42,180 nt of DNA. Origin: Bdellovibrionales bacterium. Lineage in GTDB: Bacteria > Bdellovibrionota > Bdellovibrionia > Bdellovibrionales > UBA1609. The position numbers were made by a program, and so were the translations under genes. This document shows positions 1-8,144 of the stretch, one piece after another. The notes beneath the pieces were generated by a model. It worked only from the letters and a program-made list of their open reading frames with translations, ran no database searches and was not told the DNA's origin. The first letter of the stretch is position 1; each line of letters opens with the position of its first letter. The stretch spans positions 1 through 42,180 of the forward strand of contig JAAOIH010000010.1 in assembly GCA_015163875.1 (NCBI GenBank), read 5' to 3'.

Positions 1-428
1 AAAAGTGAAAACAGTATCTTCATAGCTTACCTACCTTTGTAATATCACTCATTTGATGGGATTTCCCCGTGAGTAATGGTTTATTTACGAGCTTTTATCA
101 TAAATTTATTGCGTTATATTTAGCACATATAGTCTGTTTAACATATTCTGCATAAATGACTATAGCTTAATCACGGAATTTTTAAATTATTTGATGATGA
201 GTTATTTTGAACACAAGCTTAGAAGGTGTGGGCCTGTTAAAATGCGTAGGTCTAGGCCTTATAAGAAAAATGATCAGTGTTATGTGGAACAAAAAAATAA
301 TACTCATGTAACCCTCAAATTGGAAATTAAATATAGATGGCTTTGTTAGTTGGACTTTTTAGGACCCCTATCCTAAAAAGTCCAGACTTATCTGGACACC
401 ACTCCTAAAAAAGACATACAGCTATATT
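1..428. other. Left-edge intergenic region, no convincing gene
   Basis: This stretch is AT-rich and holds no ORF I would call a gene. A 51-codon ORF at 194-349 (+) starts with tandem ATG codons and encodes a basic peptide, but it has no Shine-Dalgarno site and I recognise no family. The only clear structure is the pair of overlapping hairpins at 351-397, just upstream of the ATPase gene. The region may hold remnants of something that extends beyond the window. Confidence 0.6.
351..397. repeat. Two overlapping, mutually exclusive hairpins
   Basis: A perfect 14-bp inverted repeat (TGGACTTTTTAGGA at 351-364 and its complement at 371-384) encloses the 6-nt loop CCCCTA. The right arm overlaps a second perfect inverted repeat, GTCCAGA (380-386) and TCTGGAC (391-397), with loop CTTA. 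Both stems cannot form together because they share 380-384. They lie 32 nt before the ATG of the ATPase gene, so they could be an attenuator-like leader, or the remnant terminal repeat of a lost insertion sequence. There is no T-run after either stem in the forward direction. Confidence 0.7.
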
Positions 429-1535
429 ATGCAAAGAGAAATTAAAAAACAAATTCTTACAGATCTAAATAGTTTTAAAATGCTTTTTGTAGCAGGCCCC
501 AGGCAGGTGGGGAAAACTACGCTATCTAAATCTTTATTTAAAACTTCTAATTATTTAAACTGGGATATTGATAGCCACAGAACAAAAATTTTGAATCAAG
601 AGTTTAAGAAATCTCCTCTATTAATATTTGATGAAATTCATAAATTCACTAGATGGCGCAATTATTTAAAAGGTATTTATGATAAACATGGCAAGACACA
701 AAAAATTTTAGTAACAGGCAGTGCTAACTTGGACACCTTAAGAAAGGGGGGAGACAGCTTGCAGGGTAGATATTATTTTTTAAGATTAATGCCATTAACT
801 TTTTCTGAATTAAAAATGAAAACACAAAAAGACGCTCAATATTTATATAATTTATCTGGCTTTCCAGAGCCATTTTTAAAATCTTCTAAAGTTAATGCAA
901 ATAGATGGTCTCGCTTTTATAGACAAAAAACTGTTAGAGAAGAATTACAATCTAACGAACAGTTTAATAATTTGGGAACAATAGAAATCATGTACAACAG
1001 GCTTCCGTCTTGTGTTGGAGGAACTCTTTCTATTAATTCTATTGCAGAAGATATTCAAACATCTAATAAAACATTATCTAATTGGCTAAATGCCTTGGAG
1101 CGATTATATGCCTTGTTTAGAATTTCGCCTTTTTATACAAATCAAATAAAGGCTTTAAAAAAATCACAAAAAATATTTTTCTTTGACTGGAATGTTGTTA
1201 CAGAAGATGGCCCTCGTTTTGAAAATTTTGTTGCAGTACATTTATTAAAGTGGGTTTATTTTCAACAAGATGTTATGGGAAGAAATGTAGATTTACGATA
1301 TTATAGAGATAAATACAACAGAGAGGTAGATTTTGTTATTACTGAAAATTTACAGCCTATTCATTTTATAGAGGCCAAGCTATCAGACAGCAACATAACC
1401 AAAGGCTTAAAATATCTTAAAGCTAAATTTCCAAAATCTAAAGCAAGCCTTGTATATTTAAAAGGAAAAAAAGATTTTATATCAAGCGATGGCATTGAGT
1501 GCATGCCAATAAATAAATTTTTATTAAAAATGTAA
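429..1535 (+). CDS. AAA ATPase with DUF4143 C-terminal domain
   Basis: This is a 368-residue member of the AAA_14/DUF4143 family. The Walker A motif GPRQVGKTT is at residues 23-31, Walker B LLIFDEIHK at 64-72, and a sensor-like LVTGSANLD follows. The C-terminal third contains REVDFVI and, further on, FIEAKLSD, the restriction-endonuclease-like signature usual for DUF4143. The family is widespread and often found in accessory regions, and its cellular function is not well established. The gene stands alone, converges on ctaB and has no obvious Shine-Dalgarno site; upstream lie two overlapping hairpins. The family call is firm, the role unknown. Confidence 0.9.
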   Translation: MQREIKKQILTDLNSFKMLFVAGPRQVGKTTLSKSLFKTSNYLNWDIDSHRTKILNQEFKKSPLLIFDEIHKFTRWRNYLKGIYDKHGKTQKILVTGSANLDTLRKGGDSLQGRYYFLRLMPLTFSELKMKTQKDAQYLYNLSGFPEPFLKSSKVNANRWSRFYRQKTVREELQSNEQFNNLGTIEIMYNRLPSCVGGTLSINSIAEDIQTSNKTLSNWLNALERLYALFRISPFYTNQIKALKKSQKIFFFDWNVVTEDGPRFENFVAVHLLKWVYFQQDVMGRNVDLRYYRDKYNREVDFVITENLQPIHFIEAKLSDSNITKGLKYLKAKFPKSKASLVYLKGKKDFISSDGIECMPINKFLLKM

Positions 1536-1601
1536 GTGTTGGTCAGGTTTTCCAAAAAAATACAAGCTGGTTCTTAAATTAATAAAAGATCACATGTGCT
1601 T

Positions 1602-1654
1602 GCCTAACACAAAAGGCGTTCAGCCCGCAGGGATGTCAGCCTTTTGTGTTAACA
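1602..1654. terminator. Large stem-loop between convergent genes
   Basis: AACACAAAAGGC (1606-1617) pairs perfectly with GCCTTTTGTGTT (1639-1650). The 21-nt loop contains its own CCC-GCA-GGG mini-hairpin, and outer GCCT/AGGC pairing could extend the stem. It lies between the convergent ATPase and ctaB genes, and a T-run follows at 1662-1667. A bidirectional terminator is the simplest reading, although the T-run is a little distant. Confidence 0.55.
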
Positions 1655-1685
1655 GGCTCTGCCTTTTTAAAAATTAAGTCAAATT

Positions 1686-2609
1686 TTATTTAAAATAAAA
1701 TAATAATTTATCAAGCACTGGTGCAGATAAAAAAACTATTAAACTGATATTAATCCACATAAAAAATGGCGATAATTTTCGCTTGCCTGTTTCGCCATTT
1801 ACTTGCCAAGAATTTTTTACACAATCATAAAAAAAATTAAAAAATTCGTAAAGTAATTTAAATGCTACTGGTATTGTTAATAGTAAATAAAAATATCTTG
1901 ATGGAATATATACTGGGGCCGACAAAGCTAATCCAATATATATAAATGTATATATTCCCATTTGATACAAAGTTGTTTTGTCGCCGTAAACTGTTGGCAA
2001 AACTGGCACCCCTCCCTTTATATAATCATCTTTGTAATGTAGCGCTAAATACCAAAAGTGTGGCATTTGCCATAAAAACATAATTAAAAATAAATAATAT
2101 AACTCTTGTGAAAATAAACTTCCTCCGCCTGCAACATAGGCTAAACATACTGGCATTGCACCTGGTATTGCTCCTGGTACTGCGGCAAATGCCCATTTTT
2201 TTTTCCACCACATTGTGTAAAGTCCGTTGTATAATATTAAACCTATCACTGCTAATACTAAAACCTCTACATTAATAATAAAAAATAAAAAAAATGATAT
2301 GCTTGTTAATACAATAGATAAAAATAATGCAGCCGAGACAGAAATTTTTTTTAACACCAAAGGTCTTTGATTAGTGCGGGGCATTTTTGCATCTATATTT
2401 ATTTCTTGAACCTGATTTAATATAAAAATTCCAGAAGAAAATAAATACAAAGCAATAAAAAATAAAAGCATTACTCCTAAATCTATTTGTGATCCCACGG
2501 GAGTTGCACAAACATAAGCTAGTAATGCGCTAATTAAAACAAAAACAACAATACGAAATTTACTTAAAACTAAAAAATCTTTTAATAAAAACATACGCCT
2601 TAGTGACAT
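1686..2609 (-). CDS. ctaB: Protoheme IX farnesyltransferase (heme O synthase)
   Basis: This integral membrane UbiA-family prenyltransferase transfers farnesyl from farnesyl diphosphate to heme b to give heme O for terminal oxidases. Its 307 residues match the family length. The first Asp-rich motif appears as NQVQEIN..D with the typical MPRTNQRPL following (about residues 65-84). The second loop motif is YKDDYIKGGVPVLPTVYG. The rest is a series of hydrophobic helices. The gene is also called cyoE. It follows the DksA-like gene by 26 nt on the same strand and may be co-transcribed; no cytochrome oxidase genes are in the window. An in-frame ATG six codons in is an alternative start. Confidence 0.95.
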   Translation of the reverse strand: MSLRRMFLLKDFLVLSKFRIVVFVLISALLAYVCATPVGSQIDLGVMLLFFIALYLFSSGIFILNQVQEINIDAKMPRTNQRPLVLKKISVSAALFLSIVLTSISFFLFFIINVEVLVLAVIGLILYNGLYTMWWKKKWAFAAVPGAIPGAMPVCLAYVAGGGSLFSQELYYLFLIMFLWQMPHFWYLALHYKDDYIKGGVPVLPTVYGDKTTLYQMGIYTFIYIGLALSAPVYIPSRYFYLLLTIPVAFKLLYEFFNFFYDCVKNSWQVNGETGKRKLSPFFMWINISLIVFLSAPVLDKLLFYFK

Positions 2610-2635
2610 AGCTATTATTAAAAGACAATAATAAT

Positions 2636-3016
2636 TTAGTTTCCTACAGCAGCTCGTTGGCGATTTACAGACTCTCTAAGTTCTGCACCCTCTAAGCTTA
2701 ATCTTGCCCATGGAATAGCAAGTAATCTTTCTTGCTCTATAGTTTCTTCTGTTTCTTCGCATAATCCATAAATTCCAGATTCAATTCTAGCCAAAGCATA
2801 TTCAATTTCTTGTAAACGCAATCTTAATCGAGTGCTCATTCTTAAAAATTCTTCTTCCGCAAGTACTTTTACTGTTTGATCGGCAATATCTCCACCCCTA
2901 GCGTCTGCATAACCCAATTGAGTTTTAGCATTACTTACTCTGTTTAAAGATTCTGCCTTTAATACTAAAAGCTGTTTTTTACATTCAGTGACAAACTTCT
3001 TAGATAATCCAGCCAT
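2636..3016 (-). CDS. DksA/TraR-like protein lacking zinc cysteines
   Basis: This is a 126-residue coiled-coil protein with the C-terminal pattern of the DksA/TraR family: ALARIESGIYGLC, then ERLLAIPWARLSLEG. DksA-type proteins bind the RNA polymerase secondary channel and tune transcription. In this copy only the first of the four zinc-finger cysteines remains; the others are replaced (EETEE, LSLEG), so zinc binding is not expected. I start at 3016 because AAGGAGG (3022-3028) is ideally placed there. An upstream ATG at 3091 would add 25 residues and has no such site. It is the first gene of a probable pair with ctaB. Confidence 0.85.
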   Translation of the reverse strand: MAGLSKKFVTECKKQLLVLKAESLNRVSNAKTQLGYADARGGDIADQTVKVLAEEEFLRMSTRLRLRLQEIEYALARIESGIYGLCEETEETIEQERLLAIPWARLSLEGAELRESVNRQRAAVGN

Positions 3017-3300
3017 AATAGCCTCCTTGAATTTAAAGTCATTTTCTGCCTGCTTGTACATACTTAAACCCAAGATTTGTAAAAATTTCAATATAAAAAA
3101 GCAGTAATAGGCAATAAAATTAATACTAAAGTCTAGTTTTACCCAGTTTTCATAAGATTAAACATGTAGTGTCATAAGCTAAACTTATCTTACATTATCT
3201 TACACAATAATTAGTTTGGCCTGTTTTTTTTGGAGGGGCCTGCTAATAGAGCCTAAAATAAGCTTGCTGTTTATCTAGTAAAAATAGTATCTTCAACCTC

Positions 3301-4251
3301 ATGGCAGTCAGTATTTTATTACTTTTACTAGGTTTTGTTTTGTTAACACTTGGAGCAGAAAGGTTGTTGTCTGGTTCAATAAGTTTAGCTGCTAGATACA
3401 ATATTCCTAATATTATAGTGGGCCTTATAATTGTATCTTTATGCACCTCGGCACCTGAATTTTTTAGTAGTTTAAAGGCAAGTTATATTAGCCCCGACAT
3501 TTCTGTTTCAAATATTCTTGGATCTAATATTTTTAATATTCTTGGAATACTTGGTTTAATTTCTATTTTACAACCAATTAGCACTCGCCCATTTGAATAT
3601 AAAAAAGAATTAATATTATTATTTTTATCTGGAGGTTTGCTGGCATTTTTTTTAATCAGCAATCCATTTTCATCATCAACAATTAACAACAGTTACATAA
3701 TTACTAAACCAGAAGGTTTTATTTTAATTTTAGTATTAATGTTTAGTTTATTACGCTCTGTTTTAAAATCTAAAAAAATAAAAGCCGCCACTCCAAAATT
3801 AAATTCTTTAATTATAGAACTGTCTTATATTATTTTGGGAGTTGCCTTGCTTATCACAGGCTCACACTTTGCAATTACACACAGTATAGTTTTAGCTAAA
3901 TGGCTTGGCTTAAGCCAAAGTTTTATTGGCCTAACAGTTGTCGGAGTTGCAACTGGTTTGCCAGAACTAATAACATCTTTAGTTTCGGTTTATAAAAAAC
4001 AACATGACATTGCAATTACAAATATTGTTGGATCTAATTTATTTAATTTACTTGGTGTCATTGGAGTGGTTAGTTTAATAAATCCAATTAATGTTATGCA
4101 AAACACCTCTCATTTAACAGACATATTATTTTCAAGCTTGTGTGCAATTTTATTATTTTTTACTATGTTGTGGAAGGCTAATATTTCTAAAATAATTGGC
4201 ATAATATATATATGTTTATATATTTGTTTTATTTGGTGGAAGCTAATATGA
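3301..4251 (+). CDS. CaxA/YrbG-type sodium/calcium exchanger
   Basis: This 316-residue inner-membrane antiporter belongs to the cation/Ca2+ exchanger superfamily. It has the two inverted alpha-repeats that form the ion site: CTSAPEF followed by LGSNIFNILGILG at about residues 47-81, and ATGLPEL followed by VGSNLFNLLGVIG at about 218-255. The first repeat has CTS where GTS is usual. The C-terminal half ends in hydrophobic helices. No good Shine-Dalgarno site precedes the ATG, but the protein aligns from its first residues. Its TGA overlaps the ATG of phhA (ATGA), which suggests translational coupling. Confidence 0.88.
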   Translation: MAVSILLLLLGFVLLTLGAERLLSGSISLAARYNIPNIIVGLIIVSLCTSAPEFFSSLKASYISPDISVSNILGSNIFNILGILGLISILQPISTRPFEYKKELILLFLSGGLLAFFLISNPFSSSTINNSYIITKPEGFILILVLMFSLLRSVLKSKKIKAATPKLNSLIIELSYIILGVALLITGSHFAITHSIVLAKWLGLSQSFIGLTVVGVATGLPELITSLVSVYKKQHDIAITNIVGSNLFNLLGVIGVVSLINPINVMQNTSHLTDILFSSLCAILLFFTMLWKANISKIIGIIYICLYICFIWWKLI

Positions 4252-6041
4252 AAAACAATCTTCCATCTCACTTAAAACCTTATATAGTTACTCAAAAAAA
4301 TTCTGAATACACTCCAGAAGATCACGCAGTTTGGAGATTTGCATTAAGGCAGTTAACTTTTTTTTTAAAAACAAACGCGCATCCTTTTTATTTAGAGGGT
4401 TTAAAAAAAACAGGAATCACTGTTGATAAAATACCAAGTATTGATTCTATAAATACAGCTTTACAAAAAATAGGTTGGCATGCTTGCCCTGTTAGTGGAT
4501 TTATTCCGCCTTCTGTTTTTATGGAGTTGCAATCTTATTCTGTTTTGCCAATTGCTGCAGAAATTAGAAGTGTCGATCATATTCTTTATACGCCATCGCC
4601 AGATATTATTCACGAGGCAGCAGGGCATGCTCCGTTTTTAGCTCATAAAGATTATTCTGATTATTTAAAAAGTTATGCCAACATTGCAAAAAAAGCATTG
4701 TTAAGTTTTGAAGATTTAGATTTGTACGAAAAAATTAGAGACCTTAGTAATTTAAAAGAAAGTAAAAGTAGTACCGACAAACAAATACAAAATGCAGAAT
4801 CAGAATTAAAAACAGTTATTAAAAATACTAGTTTTATTTCAGAAGCTGCATACTTGGGAAGAATGAATTGGTGGACAGCAGAATATGCTTTGTTTGGAGA
4901 CATAAATAATCCAAGTATTTTAGGCGCTGGTCTTTTGTCTTCTATATTAGAGGCAGAAAGTTGTTTAAAGCCTGATGTAAAAAAAATTCCTTTAACAGTT
5001 GATTGCACTAATTATAATTATGATATTACAAAACCACAGCCGCAATTATTTGTAGCAAAAGATTTTAAAAATTTACACAATACTTTAAATGAATTTTCAA
5101 AAAATTTAGTTTGCAATATTGGTGGCGACAAAGCAGTTGATAAGGCAAAGCAATCAAAGCTGGTTAATACAGTTGAGTTAAATTCTGGATTACAAATTTC
5201 TGGAAAATTAGTAAGTAGTATTAGCTGCAACAATGCTTCGGCGGATTCTTTGGGAGGTGCTTTGGCGGATTCTTTGGGAAGCATGGGTGAAGATTTTATT
5301 AAAAATAATCATACTAATATTTTTTTAAAGTTTGATGGGCCTACTCAATTATCTTATAAAAACCAAGAGCTAAAAGGTCATGATAAAAATTATCATGTAA
5401 CTGGGTACAGCACTCCAATTGGCTTTGTTGGCAATGTAGATTTATCGCAGACCTCTAAAAAAGAATTAAAAGATTTAAATATAGAAGTTGGTAAAAAAAC
5501 TTTATTAAATTTTGACTCTAATATAAAATTAAATGGGACGGTTGTAGATCTTCTTTTTAAGGATAATAAATTATTATTAATAAGTTTTAAAAACTGCTGT
5601 GTAAAATATAAAGATAAAATATTATTTGATCCTAGTTGGGGAGCTTTTGATCTGGCCGTTGGAACAAAAGTTTTATCTGTATTTGCTGGGCCTGCCGATA
5701 CTGCTGCATATAATTCTGACATTAATGTGCAACCAAAATACATTACAAAAATACAGGCAAGCATTGATCAACAAAATTACTTTCTTTTGTATGAAGAATT
5801 ATATCAAGTGCGGCAGTCTTTTTTAAAAAAAAATAATATATCTAAAAATCTTGATAGTTTGTTTAAAAAAATAAAAAATCAAAAACTACATTGGCTTATT
5901 TTATTAGAACTTTATGAACTAAGTATTTGGAGTGACAGCCCTATAAATCCTGATGTGCTTAGCTTGTTAAATAGCTTAGACTTAGACAAGCATGATAAAT
6001 GTTGCTTAAAAAAAGGCCTAAGCATTGCAAAGCAAATTTAA
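4248..6041 (+). CDS. phhA: Phenylalanine 4-hydroxylase, long form
   Basis: The protein has 597 residues from the ATG that overlaps the exchanger stop codon; an in-frame ATG at 4212 lies inside the exchanger gene and is unlikely. The N-terminal 330 residues are a biopterin-dependent aromatic amino acid hydroxylase domain. The non-heme iron ligands are visible: H122 and H127 in HEAAGHAPFL and E212 in NWWTAEYAL; GAGLLSSILE is the typical later motif. The reaction is phenylalanine to tyrosine using tetrahydrobiopterin and O2. The C-terminal 270 residues form an extra region found in long bacterial homologues, with no function I can name. A 24-bp tandem duplication (5235-5282) lies in the linker. 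Confidence 0.93.
   Translation: MKNNLPSHLKPYIVTQKNSEYTPEDHAVWRFALRQLTFFLKTNAHPFYLEGLKKTGITVDKIPSIDSINTALQKIGWHACPVSGFIPPSVFMELQSYSVLPIAAEIRSVDHILYTPSPDIIHEAAGHAPFLAHKDYSDYLKSYANIAKKALLSFEDLDLYEKIRDLSNLKESKSSTDKQIQNAESELKTVIKNTSFISEAAYLGRMNWWTAEYALFGDINNPSILGAGLLSSILEAESCLKPDVKKIPLTVDCTNYNYDITKPQPQLFVAKDFKNLHNTLNEFSKNLVCNIGGDKAVDKAKQSKLVNTVELNSGLQISGKLVSSISCNNASADSLGGALADSLGSMGEDFIKNNHTNIFLKFDGPTQLSYKNQELKGHDKNYHVTGYSTPIGFVGNVDLSQTSKKELKDLNIEVGKKTLLNFDSNIKLNGTVVDLLFKDNKLLLISFKNCCVKYKDKILFDPSWGAFDLAVGTKVLSVFAGPADTAAYNSDINVQPKYITKIQASIDQQNYFLLYEELYQVRQSFLKKNNISKNLDSLFKKIKNQKLHWLILLELYELSIWSDSPINPDVLSLLNSLDLDKHDKCCLKKGLSIAKQI
5235..5282 (+). repeat. 24-bp tandem duplication inside phhA
   Basis: Two 24-bp units (5235-5258 and 5259-5282) share the core GGCGGATTCTTTGGGA. 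They encode ASADSLGG and ALADSLGS. The repeat is in frame and sits after the catalytic domain, so unit gain or loss would only change linker length. Confidence 0.85.
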
Positions 6042-6080
6042 TTTTGTGTTTTGACTTTGCAGAGCAAATTTAATTTTGTG
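6031..6080. repeat. 18-bp direct repeat at convergent gene ends
   Basis: AGCAAATTTAATTTTGTG occurs at 6031-6048 and 6063-6080, a period of 32 bp. The first copy contains the phhA stop codon. The second contains the stop codon of the convergent gene at 6070. This looks like a tandem duplication whose spacer has diverged. Confidence 0.9.
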
Positions 6081-6771
6081 AGTTTTTATTTTCAAAAAAA
6101 ATTAACAATTTGTTTATTAAATTTTTGTCAAAACCTTTTAAGTGAACCCAAGATTTATTTGGAATTAACTGCTCTGACCTAAGTACATTTAAATTTTGTT
6201 TTGCTGCATTTGGGCTTGCTGCATTTTCAGATTTATAAAAAGTATTGTTTTGCAATTCTACTTTTTCTGCTTGTTTTTTGTCTATGCTGTAAATAGTCGC
6301 ATACAAAACCCCTTGTTTGCCTTGGGTAATAAAGTCGCTAATCTCCAATGACAAAACCAAAGCCCCAACCACTCTTCCTACCGGATTTCTCCAAACCCAG
6401 TTTCTAATTTTTTTAATAAACGCTGCAACAAAAACTCCAATATCTAAGCCAAGATAATAATTGTCCCATTTTTCTAAATCTACAGCCGCAGACTCAATCT
6501 CTGATACAGAAAAATAAACAGGGCTAAATACTTCGCACAACTGCACAGCTGGTTTTGTTTTATTTTTTTTAAATTTTGCAGGTATTTTTTTAATTGCTTT
6601 TTTACTTAAACATTTTACTACTAAAAAATTTTGCTGATTTTTTATATTTATAGGTTGTAAATAATAGTTTATGGTGGTTGAATAAGGCTTCATTGGAGTA
6701 GTCTTAAATCCAGGGCTATAAGAGTAGCTAGGTATAGATAAAAAAAATATAAAAACAAATATTATGAACAT
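6070..6771 (-). CDS. Secreted or membrane-anchored protein of unknown function
   Basis: I do not recognise the family. From the ATG at 6771 the protein has 233 residues with an N-terminal hydrophobic segment ending SYSYSPG, which looks like a signal peptide. The body is basic and mixed, with a hydrophobic patch VVGALVLSLEI and a C-terminal Lys/Asn-rich tail. The reading frame stays open upstream to 6906, but that extension is antisense to the start of the dipeptidase gene, so I prefer 6771. No Shine-Dalgarno site is visible at either start. It is convergent with phhA and its 5' end overlaps the divergent dipeptidase gene by 8 nt. Confidence 0.6.
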   Translation of the reverse strand: MFIIFVFIFFLSIPSYSYSPGFKTTPMKPYSTTINYYLQPINIKNQQNFLVVKCLSKKAIKKIPAKFKKNKTKPAVQLCEVFSPVYFSVSEIESAAVDLEKWDNYYLGLDIGVFVAAFIKKIRNWVWRNPVGRVVGALVLSLEISDFITQGKQGVLYATIYSIDKKQAEKVELQNNTFYKSENAASPNAAKQNLNVLRSEQLIPNKSWVHLKGFDKNLINKLLIFFENKNSQN

Positions 6772-7516
6772 TAATAAAATACTATCAGAAATTAAAAAAA
6801 TTGGTCTTTTAAAGCTGGTATTTGTAATTATTTCTATTTCATTTTTGGCCCTGTTCATTACTAAATGGAGTGTGAAAACTAAATTGACAAAAAATAACAT
6901 CAGCACCGATAAATCTGAATTTTTGCTTATTAATAAACTAATACCGTCTGCAATATTTGATGTTAGATATAATTCTAATTCAAATTTTTTGGGAACAAAA
7001 GTAGATGGCTACAAAGCCTCTTACTGTTATCTAGAAAAATCTGCAGCCATGGCGCTTAAAGAAGTTCAAAAAAATGCTATAAAAAAAGGATACAGTCTTA
7101 AAATTTTTGATTGTTACAGACCTCAAAAGGCAGTTGATCATTTTGTTAGGTGGGCCAAAGATATTGGCGATACAAAAATGAAAAACATTTACTATCCTAA
7201 AATTGACAAGCTAGACATTATTCCAAAAGGATATATTGCAGATAAATCTGGGCACACTCGTGGCAGCACTGCTGATTTAACATTGGTTAATATAAAAAAT
7301 AATATCGAGCTAGACATGGGAACTCCGTTTGATTTTTTTGACACATTGTCAAACACAGCTGACAAAAGAATTACTTTGTTACAGAAAAAAAACAGAAATA
7401 TTTTGGGCTCTCTTATGAGCAATCAAGGTTTTGTTAATTATAAACTAGAGTGGTGGCACTTTACATTAAATAACGAAAAATTTCCAAACACTTATTTTAA
7501 TTTTGATGTTAAATAA
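6764..7516 (+). CDS. ddpX: D-alanyl-D-alanine dipeptidase (VanX/DdpX family)
   Basis: This 250-residue zinc dipeptidase cleaves D-Ala-D-Ala, releasing D-alanine from peptidoglycan precursors or turnover products. The signature SGHTRGSTADL gives zinc ligands H164 and D171, EWWHF supplies catalytic E229 and ligand H232, and R119 (YRP) is the transition-state arginine. An N-terminal hydrophobic segment (residues about 14-33) predicts a signal anchor, so the enzyme probably works in the periplasm. No van resistance genes are near, so peptidoglycan salvage is more likely than vancomycin resistance. Its end overlaps the following acetyltransferase gene by 11 nt. Confidence 0.9.
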   Translation: MNINKILSEIKKIGLLKLVFVIISISFLALFITKWSVKTKLTKNNISTDKSEFLLINKLIPSAIFDVRYNSNSNFLGTKVDGYKASYCYLEKSAAMALKEVQKNAIKKGYSLKIFDCYRPQKAVDHFVRWAKDIGDTKMKNIYYPKIDKLDIIPKGYIADKSGHTRGSTADLTLVNIKNNIELDMGTPFDFFDTLSNTADKRITLLQKKNRNILGSLMSNQGFVNYKLEWWHFTLNNEKFPNTYFNFDVK

Positions 7517-8138
7517 CCATAGCAGATCAACTCTTTTTTCTTTTTTTAAAACATTTCACTTACCGCAACTTTCTATAACTGCAAAAATTAAATCTCCAAA
7601 AGACTTACTTTTACTTTTAGAAAAAAAACAAATAGATCTATCACATTTTTTAATATTTCAAGTTGCAAAAACTTCATTAGATATTCCAGAATTTCGCTTA
7701 AGAGAAAAAAATTCTAAACTTGTGGAGGTGGATTCTATAACTTGTTCTTATTTAATTCAAAGTCCCTTAACAAAAATAAATTTTTGCTATATCCCCTATC
7801 AAGATAATTTAAAAACTTTTCTTTTAAACGCAAAAGATAAACAAGACAAAGCTTTAGTTGCAAAACATATTCAAACAAAAGATGACATAAGTGACAATTT
7901 AATAGACATAACTATAGCTAATAAATTAGACATCACAGCTATTTTTAATCCAATTAGCGATGTAAAAGATATATCAACTCCAGCGTTTACAATTGGCAAG
8001 GTGGGGAAAACTAAAGACTGCACATCTTTTAGTTTAACAATCCGCGCGCATCACGGTCTTGCAGATGCTCTTCATTATTCTCAATTTGTAGACAAGCTTA
8101 AAAGTAATATTGATCAGTGGGTATCTAAAAATAAATAA
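7506..8138 (+). CDS. Chloramphenicol acetyltransferase-like protein, copy 1
   Basis: This 210-residue protein has the CAT fold used by chloramphenicol acetyltransferases and related CoA-dependent acyltransferases. The C-terminal catalytic motif is HHGLADA, matching the canonical HHxxxDG with the second His as the general base and the Asp kept. The earlier ITAKI and FRLR segments also fit the family. I start at ATG 7506, which lies inside the dipeptidase gene; a TTG one codon earlier is possible. The natural acceptor cannot be inferred, and many CAT-like proteins do not act on chloramphenicol. It is followed six nt later by a paralogue. Confidence 0.75.
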   Translation: MLNNHSRSTLFSFFKTFHLPQLSITAKIKSPKDLLLLLEKKQIDLSHFLIFQVAKTSLDIPEFRLREKNSKLVEVDSITCSYLIQSPLTKINFCYIPYQDNLKTFLLNAKDKQDKALVAKHIQTKDDISDNLIDITIANKLDITAIFNPISDVKDISTPAFTIGKVGKTKDCTSFSLTIRAHHGLADALHYSQFVDKLKSNIDQWVSKNK

Positions 8139-8144
8139 TTTATA

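Noticed and set aside
194-349. 51-codon ORF at the left edge
   Set aside because: It has no ribosome site, no recognisable family and a length expected by chance.
3017-3091. 25-residue N-terminal extension of the DksA-like protein
   Set aside because: The ATG at 3016 has a perfect AAGGAGG site; the upstream ATG has none.
6764-7516. Vancomycin resistance locus
   Set aside because: Only a VanX-type dipeptidase is present; there is no vanH, vanA-type ligase or vanRS.
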